Assembly: GCA_030691555.1 (NCBI GenBank)
Contig: JAUYEB010000179.1
Coordinates: forward strand, 1-6,395
Direction: 5' to 3'
DNA from: Candidatus Bathyarchaeota archaeon
Lineage (GTDB): Archaea; Thermoproteota; Bathyarchaeia; TCS64
Length of the DNA: 6,395 nt
Shown here in pieces: positions 1 through 5,045 of the stretch. Numbering within the stretch: the stretch's first letter is position 1; every line of letters starts with the position of its first letter. The notes beneath the pieces were generated by a model. The model saw nothing but the letters and a program-made list of their open reading frames with translations. It ran no database searches and was not told the DNA's origin. The translations under genes and the position numbers were made by a program.

Positions 1-257
1 TCGAGGAGTGGGGCAACCTCCTCCGCCCCTGCGACATCTACTTCGACGGGCGCGGCAGGGTCTACGTCGCCGAGCTCACCCACCGCGTGAGCATCCTCAA
101 CAAGAGGGGCGAGGTCCTCGCCCGCCTCGGCGGGGAGAAGAGCTTCACCCCCGGCCAATTCGTCGCACCCCACTGCGTCTGGAAGGACAGCCACGGCGCC
201 CTCTACGTCGGCGAGGTGCTGGAGGGGCAGAGGATACAGAAGTTCATCCCTTCCTAG
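1..257 (+). CDS. NHL-repeat / six-bladed beta-propeller protein, C-terminal fragment
   Basis: The frame beginning at base 3 is open to a TAG at 255-257 and gives the last 84 residues of a protein whose start lies outside the window. It contains two propeller-blade units: one around CDIYFDGRGRVYVAEL followed by HRVSILNKRGEVLARLGG, and a second around FVAPHCVWKDSHGALYVGEV ending in QKFIPS. The pattern of hydrophobic-D-x-x-G-x-(V/L)-Y-V-(A/G)-E and a terminal strand is typical of NHL repeats, as in peptidyl-alpha-hydroxyglycine amidating lyase-like proteins. The family folds as a propeller that binds ligands or partners, or in some members acts as a lyase. The exact activity cannot be told from this piece. 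It converges on the dehalogenase-like gene with two bases between the stop codons. The family call is fairly sure; function is not assigned. Confidence 0.75.
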   Translation, partial: EEWGNLLRPCDIYFDGRGRVYVAELTHRVSILNKRGEVLARLGGEKSFTPGQFVAPHCVWKDSHGALYVGEVLEGQRIQKFIPS

Positions 258-259
258 AC

Positions 260-1432
260 CTACTCCTCGTCCCAGTACCCCTTCAGGTCCCCGATCCTAC
301 CATAGCCCAGGAGCTCGTCGCTCCAGACCCAGAGCCCGTTGAGCTGGGGGACGTTCCTGATGAACCACTTCACGGCGTCGTGTCTGAGCCCCGGCTCCTT
401 TGTGAAGCTGCAGACCCTGAAGCAGATGGAGCACCCCGTCTTCACCTCGTGCCAGTACTCGAGGCACGCCTCCTCGTCGCAGTACCACTTGAGGGCGCCG
501 GGGTTGTTCGCCTCGCACCTGGGCTCCCAGGTCCGGGGCCCCCGGGGGATGGAGCCGCTGGGGCACATCTTGGAGCACTTCTCGCAAGCCTCGCAGAACT
601 CGATTATCCCCGTGGGCGCCTGTGGGCTCGTCGGGAGGGGGAGGTCCGTGAATATCTTGCAGATCCGGACGAGTGGGCCCCTCTCCCAGGTGATGAGGCG
701 GCCGTTGCGGCCCACGTGGCCGAGCCCCGCCTGGACCGCTATGGGGACGCTGAGGGAGGTGTCGTTCCCCATGGGTACGGCGTGGTAGCCGAGGCCCCTG
801 ATGAACTCCGCGACGAAGCCGGCGAGGATGTGCATCCTGCTGTACCCCATGTTGCTGGTGACGTCGAGGGCGGTGGGGGCGTTGCTGTTCTCCCTGAACT
901 CCATGGGGACCGTCAGGGCGACGACCCACCTGTGGCTCGTGGGGATCACCGCCTTCTCCCCCGTGGTGTACCCCTCCTCCACGTCCTCGAAGACTATGGG
1001 CCTCCCCGAGGAGTCGTGGCTGTAGATCCACCTCTCGTCTATGGCGCAGAAGCCCGCGCCTACGGCCCCGAAGTACCTGGCGGCCTTCCCCACTATGCGC
1101 GCGGCTTCGTCCGGGCTCCCCTCCCACCTGGGGAGGTCCCGGGGCTTGGCCGTGGCGCCGAGGGACGTCCACTTGTAGAAGCCGAAGTCGAGCGTCCCCT
1201 CCTCCCCGGGCACCCCCTCGTACATGCCAGCGGCGTCCTTGAAGGCGTAGTCGACGATCGAGTACCCCGGGAGGTTCCTCCTCATCTGCTTGAGCCTCTC
1301 CTCCTCGGTGGCGTAGCCGATGGCGGCTCCACGCCTCCGCTGCCTCAGGCCGAAGGACGTGTTCCTCTGGTCGAAGCGCGTGTAGCCCTCCCTTGTGGGG
1401 TAGGTCTCGTCGAAGGCCCTTCTCCTGCCCAT
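260..1432 (-). CDS. Reductive dehalogenase-like corrinoid/iron-sulfur protein (RdhA family)
   Basis: The 390-residue protein resembles RdhA, whose members use cobalamin and two [4Fe-4S] clusters to remove halogen from organic compounds. Visible features are an N-terminal RFDQRNTSF motif (about 19-27), AIDERWIY (130-137), GYSRM with a candidate active-site Tyr (196-200), FIRGLGYHAVP (210-220), AGLGHVGRNGRLITWERGPLVR (235-256), and TDLPL (262-266). A first ferredoxin-like cluster C280-x2-C283-x2-C286-x3-C290-P follows, then a second cluster region with C318, C323 and C334-x2-C337-x3-C341, and a terminal DELLGYGR. The second cluster has CSF where many relatives have CPF or CPW. RR at 4-5 is followed by no hydrophobic segment, so there is no Tat signal and the protein is probably cytoplasmic, shorter than respiratory RdhA (about 450-550). 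No RdhB membrane anchor is adjacent. ATG at 1432 was chosen over an upstream in-frame codon at 1519 because a TATA box lies about 28 nt upstream, which fits leaderless transcription, and the extra 29 residues look non-conserved. The related epoxyqueuosine reductase QueG is a less likely alternative because RdhA-type N- and C-terminal motifs are present. Confidence 0.85.
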   Translation of the reverse strand: MGRRRAFDETYPTREGYTRFDQRNTSFGLRQRRRGAAIGYATEEERLKQMRRNLPGYSIVDYAFKDAAGMYEGVPGEEGTLDFGFYKWTSLGATAKPRDLPRWEGSPDEAARIVGKAARYFGAVGAGFCAIDERWIYSHDSSGRPIVFEDVEEGYTTGEKAVIPTSHRWVVALTVPMEFRENSNAPTALDVTSNMGYSRMHILAGFVAEFIRGLGYHAVPMGNDTSLSVPIAVQAGLGHVGRNGRLITWERGPLVRICKIFTDLPLPTSPQAPTGIIEFCEACEKCSKMCPSGSIPRGPRTWEPRCEANNPGALKWYCDEEACLEYWHEVKTGCSICFRVCSFTKEPGLRHDAVKWFIRNVPQLNGLWVWSDELLGYGRIGDLKGYWDEE

Positions 1433-1449
1433 CAGGTTCCAAGCTCTGA

Positions 1450-1471
1450 GACACCGTTTATTAACGGTGTC
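1450..1471. promoter_or_regulatory. Palindromic operator-like site over the TATA box
   Basis: The arms GACACCGTT (1450-1458) and AACGGTGTC (1463-1471) are perfect inverted complements separated by TATT. The site lies between the divergent RdhA-like and alaX genes and embeds the TATA element of the former. A dimeric regulator bound here would compete with TATA-binding protein, so repression of the dehalogenase-like gene is the simplest reading. It could also control both directions. The palindrome is seen directly; the regulator is unknown and none is encoded in the window. Confidence 0.65.
1457..1464 (-). promoter_or_regulatory. TATA box of the RdhA-like gene (leaderless promoter)
   Basis: Read on the - strand this is TTAATAAA, an AT island in GC-rich DNA. 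Its centre is about 28 nt upstream of the ATG at 1432, so the expected archaeal transcription start (about 25-27 nt downstream) falls on or a few bases before the start codon. That implies a leaderless mRNA. It lies at the centre of a palindrome and may also serve the + strand, where it reads TTTATTAA, though it would then leave a leader of about 65 nt before alaX. Confidence 0.6.
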
Positions 1472-1553
1472 GGGGAGGCCCCCGCAGTGGGGCGAAGCGC
1501 TGGGCTGCCCTCGGCGCAAGGTTGATTGCCTCGGTCGGGGTCACCTAAACAAA

Positions 1554-2255
1554 ATGGACACCGAGCCGTTGTACGCGCGGGACAGCCACCTGACCGAGTT
1601 CGACGCCACCGTCGTCAAGGCTGGGCCGAAGTTCGTTGTCCTCGACAGGACCGCCTTCTACCCCGACTCGGGGGGCCAGCCAAGCGACGTGGGCGTACTC
1701 AGGCACGCGGGCGGCGTTGCCCGGGTCTCGAAGGTCGTGAAGAGGGGGCTGGCGATCTACCACTACCTAGACGCGGACATCGCAGTCGGCACGGCCGTCC
1801 ACGGCGCCATCGACTGGCCGACGAGGAGCTGGAACATGAGGCGCCACTCAGCGGAGCACCTCATCACCGGCCTCATCGAGGCCCTCGGTGAGCCCCCGAA
1901 AGTCTACAGCGACCTGGAGAGGCTCGAATACCAGCCGTCGAATCTGACGGCCGAGCAGGTCGAGGGCGTCCGCCGCCGCTTCGACGAGATCGTCGACGAG
2001 GACGCGGCGGTACGCGTCTACTACGAGGACAGGGCGAAGATCGACGCCTCCGGCGACCCCCGCAAGATCGCCTTCCTACAGAAGATCCCCCGGGGCGTCG
2101 ACCGCCTCCGTATCGTCGACATAGGCCCCTACGCCTCCACGTTCTGCTTCGGCACCCACGTCGAGGCGACGGGGGAGATCGGCCACCTGGCGGAGCTCCG
2201 CCTCGAGGAGGCGAAGAAGGGGAGGAAGATTGTCCACTTCAGGCTCGCGGCCTAG
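1554..2255 (+). CDS. alaX: Alanyl-tRNA editing protein, AlaX-M type
   Basis: This 233-residue protein is a free-standing version of the editing domain of alanyl-tRNA synthetase. It hydrolyses Ser-tRNA(Ala), and possibly Gly-tRNA(Ala), in the cytoplasm to prevent mistranslation. The N-terminal glycine-rich module is present (FYPDSGGQPSDVG, 35-47), which marks the AlaX-M group rather than the short AlaX-S group. The zinc ligands are intact: H98-S-A-E-H102 and C198-F-G-T-H202 (CFGTHV, compared with CGGTH in many relatives). The central part (about 110-190) and the GPYASTFC segment fit the family. An open frame extends upstream to a GTG at 1467, but ATG 1554 sits right before the conserved LYARDSHLTEF start, and the upstream residues look non-conserved. 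No strong Shine-Dalgarno is visible (GGGTCA at about 1538-1543 is weak). A weak AT patch (TTGATTG, 1522-1528) lies about 29 nt before the ATG, so a leaderless promoter is possible. Its stop codon overlaps that of a reverse-strand frame in a shared CTAG. Confidence 0.93.
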   Translation: MDTEPLYARDSHLTEFDATVVKAGPKFVVLDRTAFYPDSGGQPSDVGVLRHAGGVARVSKVVKRGLAIYHYLDADIAVGTAVHGAIDWPTRSWNMRRHSAEHLITGLIEALGEPPKVYSDLERLEYQPSNLTAEQVEGVRRRFDEIVDEDAAVRVYYEDRAKIDASGDPRKIAFLQKIPRGVDRLRIVDIGPYASTFCFGTHVEATGEIGHLAELRLEEAKKGRKIVHFRLAA

Positions 2256-2404
2256 CTGAAGATGGAGAGGTAGTCCCTCATCGCGGCCCCGAGGCGCGAA
2301 GACCTGTCCACGCCGAACCCCGCGTCGAGTTGCGCAGCCTCGTCGTAGTAGACCTCGACGACCGCCCTCAGGGCCCTGAGCCGCCTGGGGTACGCGGATA
2401 AGCT
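2252..2404 (-). pseudogene. Possible 3' remnant of an unidentified gene
   Basis: A reverse-strand frame of 50 codons ends at TAG (2254-2252), convergent with and overlapping the alaX stop. It is closed upstream by TAA (2407-2405). Codon choice (GTC, GAC, TAC, CTC, TTC, ATC, AGG) matches the real genes here, and the peptide is plausible and partly helical: AYPRRLRALRAVVEVYYDEA, then LDAGFGVDRSSRLGAAMRDY and LSIFS. No ATG, GTG or TTG start precedes the bulk of it. The closing upstream stop lies within the TATA box of the next MFS gene. A second - frame starting at ATG 2436 (MKEKGEAWAVKAYPR) meets this region, so one frameshift could join them into a protein of about 60 residues. I do not recognise the family. 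It may be a decayed gene tail, a frameshifted small gene, or chance. Confidence 0.35.
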
Positions 2405-2409
2405 TTAAC
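2402..2409 (+). promoter_or_regulatory. TATA box of MFS gene 1
   Basis: GCTTTAAC is an isolated AT-rich element in GC-rich DNA. The expected transcription start is about 2431, which leaves a leader of about 20 nt before the proposed start at 2452. The spacing from its centre to the proposed start codon is about 47 nt, close to the two downstream paralogs. A G-run (2440-2444) lies about 7 nt before the proposed start and is the only weak ribosome-binding candidate. Confidence 0.55.
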
Positions 2410-2451
2410 GGCCCAAGCCTCCCCCTTCTCCTTCATTACGGGGGCCACGCC

Positions 2452-3690
2452 ACGGCTGAGGAAAAGTCGCAGAGGCGATCAGTCGCAAACGACATCCTGA
2501 GCATCTACGTCCCCAGCTTCTTCAACACGATGGGTATGAGCATCGTCAGCCCCATCATCAGCCTCTACGCGACGAGCTTCGGCGTCAGCCTCGCCATAGC
2601 GAGTCTGGCGATAACCGCGCACGCCTTCGGCAGGTTTCTCGCGGACATCCCGGCGGGGATCGCGGCCGACAGGATAGGGCGCCGCCCGGTCATGATCATC
2701 GGCAGCGTCCTCGTCATGGTAACCGCCTTCCTCAACGCCTCGGCGGGGAACTTCGCCCTATACCTCGTCTACAGGTTCCTGGAGGGCGTGGGCAGCGGCA
2801 TGTGGATGACTAGCAGGCAGACCCTACTAGCCGACATTCTCAAGCCGGAGGAGCGTGGCCGCGTCATGGGCTACTTCCAGGCCTTCATGCTCATAGGGCA
2901 GAGCGCGGGCCCCGTCATCGGCGGCTTCGTGGCCGCGGCCTGGGGGATATCCGCCCCGTTCTACGCCTACACTGTGACCGGCGTCGTCTGCGTACTCCTC
3001 ACCTACTTCCTCATCTTCGAGCCGAAGGGGCTGGTGAAGAGGAAGGTCGAGGGTGGGCACCTCTTCAAGCTGAGCGACGTGGCCAGGCTGCTGAAGAACC
3101 AGACCTACGCGATGGCTTGCCTCGCCACCTTCGTCGTCTTCTTCCAACGGTCGGGGATACGCACCGACATGCTGCCCATCTTCGCGGCGAACGAGCTGGG
3201 GATGGACCCCGCCGCGATAGGCACGATCCTCGGCTACGCCACCATCACAAACCTGCTCATCACGGTCCCCATAGGATACGCGATCGACATCCTCGGGAGG
3301 AAACCGGTGATAATATGGAACATACTCATCATGGCGGCGGCGGACATCGGCTTCGTCTACGCCCAGGACTACTGGGGGCTCGTGTTGGCGGCAGTCGTGA
3401 TGGGGCTGGCCTCCGGGGGCGCGGGGCAGGCGCCGCTCGCCCTCGCCACGGACGCCTCCTACAGTGAGCGGCGCGGCCTCTCGATGGGCGTCTACAGGCT
3501 GATGGGGGATCTGGGCTCGATGATAGGGCCGATAGCCCTTAGCGCCGTCGCCGACGCGACCGACCTGCACACCCCATTCTGGGTGATGGACGGGCTCCTC
3601 GTCTTCAGCGCCCTCATGGTCGCCATCTTCGCGAAGGAGATAATCAAGACTCGATTCAACAAGGGCGGCGTCACACTCAGTCAAACTTAA
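2452..3690 (+). CDS. MFS transporter, DHA1-like (paralog 1 of 3), apparent ACG start
   Basis: This 412-residue major facilitator protein probably has 12 membrane helices and exports or exchanges a small molecule by proton coupling; the substrate is unknown. Motif A is at 68-78 (GIAADRIGRRP) and is repeated in the second half at 274-285 (IGYAIDILGRKP). The antiporter motif C in helix 5 is GQSAGPVIGG (149-158). The helix 4-5 region TSRQTLLADILKPEERGRV is almost identical to the paralogs. The first ATG is at 2530, but starting there would remove DILSIYVPSFF and half of helix 1, which both paralogs keep. The frame is open upstream to a stop at 2377 with no ATG, GTG or TTG. ACG 2452 aligns with the TTG start of gene 2, so I give it as the start. 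If ACG is not used, the protein is either N-truncated (386 residues) or not made. It is the most diverged of the three, with GGAGQAPLALATDAS in helix 10 and a different C-terminus. Its stop codon lies inside the TATA box of gene 2. Confidence 0.85.
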   Translation, partial: TAEEKSQRRSVANDILSIYVPSFFNTMGMSIVSPIISLYATSFGVSLAIASLAITAHAFGRFLADIPAGIAADRIGRRPVMIIGSVLVMVTAFLNASAGNFALYLVYRFLEGVGSGMWMTSRQTLLADILKPEERGRVMGYFQAFMLIGQSAGPVIGGFVAAAWGISAPFYAYTVTGVVCVLLTYFLIFEPKGLVKRKVEGGHLFKLSDVARLLKNQTYAMACLATFVVFFQRSGIRTDMLPIFAANELGMDPAAIGTILGYATITNLLITVPIGYAIDILGRKPVIIWNILIMAAADIGFVYAQDYWGLVLAAVVMGLASGGAGQAPLALATDASYSERRGLSMGVYRLMGDLGSMIGPIALSAVADATDLHTPFWVMDGLLVFSALMVAIFAKEIIKTRFNKGGVTLSQT

Positions 3691-3692
3691 AT
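3685..3692 (+). promoter_or_regulatory. TATA box of MFS gene 2, overlapping the stop of gene 1
   Basis: ACTTAAAT contains the TAA stop of MFS gene 1 (3688-3690). Its centre is about 48 nt before the TTG start at 3737, with transcription expected to begin near 3714. The leader would then carry TGAGGA (3722-3727), a Shine-Dalgarno-like element about 9 nt before the TTG. Arms GCCAAG (3694-3699) and CTTGGC (3736-3741) form a short inverted repeat from the box to the start codon; at this length it could be chance. Confidence 0.6.
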
Positions 3693-3736
3693 CGCCAAGC
3701 ACGGTGATGCGTAGGAACCCCTGAGGACGCCCGCCC

Positions 3737-4960
3737 TTGGCCGATCGCTCCAGAACCAACGACATACTGTCGATCTACGTCCCGTCGTTCTTCATCTTCG
3801 TGGGCATGGGCATCGTCTCCCCCGTGTTGACCCTCTACGCGCAGTCCTTCGGGGTGAGCATCTTCCTCGCCGGGATGGCGATCACCGTCTACAGCGTGGG
3901 GAGGCTCATCATGGACTTCCCCGCCGGTCTCCTCGCCGACAAGGTCGGGCGCAGGCCCCTCATGATCATCGGGACGGCGCTGATCGCCATCACGGCCTTC
4001 CTCAACGGCATGGCCGACAACTTCTGGCTGTTCCTCTTCTACCGCCTCATCCAGGGCATGGGCGCGAGCATGTGGATGACGAGCCGGACCACGCTCCTCG
4101 CCGACATACTAAAGCCCGAGGAGAGGGGGCGGGTCCTCGGCTACTTCCAGAGCTTCCAGGCCATAGGGCAGGCAGCGGGGCCGACGATCGGCGGCTTCAT
4201 AGCCACATGGTACGGCGCGCAGGCGAACTTCTACTTCTACGCCGCAACCGGCGTCCTCAGCCTCGTCCTCACCTACGTATTCATCAGGGAGACTGAGAGT
4301 GGCAAGGCCCACAGCGGCGAACTAGCCTTCCCGAGGGACCTCACGCTGAGGCTGCTGAAGAACAGGGGCTTCGTCTACGCGTCTCTGTCAACCGCGACGG
4401 CGTTCTTCATAGTCTCGGGCATCAGGCAGGACATCCTCCCCTTCTACGCCGCCGAGGTGGCGGGCCTGTCGCCCGCCGACATAGGCATGATCCTTAGCGC
4501 CGCCACCCTCGCCAACCTCTTCCTCACCATACCCATCGGCTACGGCATCGACCTCATCGGGCGGAAGCCGATAATCGTCTTCGGATTGGTGGCCTCGGGG
4601 ATATCGATGTTCCTCTTCCCCCAGTTCACCTCATTCCTCCTCCTCTGCGGCGTATCCCTCATCATGGGGATCGGGACGAGCGGCATGCAGCAGGCCCCGC
4701 TCGCTATGGCGACGGACGCCACCGTCGGTGAGCCGCGCGGCATAAGCATGGGCATCTTCCGATTCTTCGGCGACATCGGGAGCCTATTCGGGCCCATCCT
4801 CCTCGGCGTAGTCGCCGACGGTTTCGGGCTCTCCGCCCCCTTCTACGTAATGGGCGGGATGATCTTCGTGGTAGCGGCCGTCGTCTTCCTCTTCGGGGAG
4901 GAGACGCTACCGGGGAAGAACGGGAAGAAGGGAGCCATGGAGGCGAAGCCGGCGACCTGA
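3737..4960 (+). CDS. MFS transporter, DHA1-like (paralog 2 of 3), TTG start
   Basis: This 407-residue MFS protein probably has 12 helices. Motif A AGLLADKVGRRP is at 63-74 and its second-half copy IGYGIDLIGRKP at 267-278; motif C GQAAGPTIGG in helix 5 is at 144-153. Helix 7 carries a buried-looking pair R230-Q-D232 (SGIRQD), and helix 10 carries GIGTSGMQQAPLAMATDAT (about 311-329). A basic tail (GKNGKKG) follows helix 12. TTG 3737 is the only usual start that includes the conserved N-terminus; the in-frame ATG at 3707 is closed by TGA at 3722. The sequence is much closer to gene 3 than to gene 1, including a 67-nt block with only three differences. Own promoter, same orientation, and 46 bases after the stop of gene 1. 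Multidrug-type export is a family-level guess; no substrate is indicated. Confidence 0.92.
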   Translation: MADRSRTNDILSIYVPSFFIFVGMGIVSPVLTLYAQSFGVSIFLAGMAITVYSVGRLIMDFPAGLLADKVGRRPLMIIGTALIAITAFLNGMADNFWLFLFYRLIQGMGASMWMTSRTTLLADILKPEERGRVLGYFQSFQAIGQAAGPTIGGFIATWYGAQANFYFYAATGVLSLVLTYVFIRETESGKAHSGELAFPRDLTLRLLKNRGFVYASLSTATAFFIVSGIRQDILPFYAAEVAGLSPADIGMILSAATLANLFLTIPIGYGIDLIGRKPIIVFGLVASGISMFLFPQFTSFLLLCGVSLIMGIGTSGMQQAPLAMATDATVGEPRGISMGIFRFFGDIGSLFGPILLGVVADGFGLSAPFYVMGGMIFVVAAVVFLFGEETLPGKNGKKGAMEAKPAT

Positions 4961-4992
4961 CTAGCCCTCAAGGCGTCAGCGGCCTCGGTTAC

Positions 4993-5000
4993 GTTTAAAT
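4993..5000 (+). promoter_or_regulatory. TATA box of MFS gene 3
   Basis: GTTTAAAT is the best TATA match in the window. Its centre is about 50 nt before the proposed ACG start at 5046, and transcription should begin near 5022. GTGAG and AAGG (5030-5038) are the only ribosome-binding candidates in the predicted leader. Confidence 0.7.
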
Positions 5001-5045
5001 CCCGCCCGCTTCCCACCATCAGGCATCAAGTGAGAAGGCGGGATT
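4998..5045. repeat. Inverted repeat spanning promoter to start of MFS gene 3
   Basis: AATCCCGCC (4998-5006) and GGCGGGATT (5037-5045) are perfect inverted complements with a 30-nt spacer. The left arm overlaps the end of the TATA box and the right arm ends at the base before the proposed ACG start. Because the left arm lies upstream of the predicted transcript start, this would act as a DNA site (two half-sites of a regulator) rather than an RNA hairpin. Confidence 0.4.

Noticed and set aside
1433..1519. 29-residue N-terminal extension of the RdhA-like protein starting at 1519
   Set aside because: It runs through the TATA box and palindrome, has no hydrophobic signal segment, and the internal ATG has ideal promoter spacing.
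8..1525. Long + strand open frame of 505 codons opposite the RdhA-like gene
   Set aside because: It is a GC-rich shadow: low-complexity Pro/Arg/Gly/Glu-rich sequence with no domain, and it runs antisense to a gene with clear motifs and overlaps the NHL gene in another frame.
3707..3724. Short upstream frame ATG-CGT-AGG-AAC-CCC-TGA before MFS gene 2 as a regulatory leader peptide
   Set aside because: The ATG lies upstream of the transcription start predicted from the TATA box, so it may not be transcribed; there is no independent support.
2827..3765. Reverse-strand frame of 312 codons across MFS gene 1
   Set aside because: The protein lacks any recognisable family and mirrors the strong third-position GC bias of the MFS gene on the other strand.
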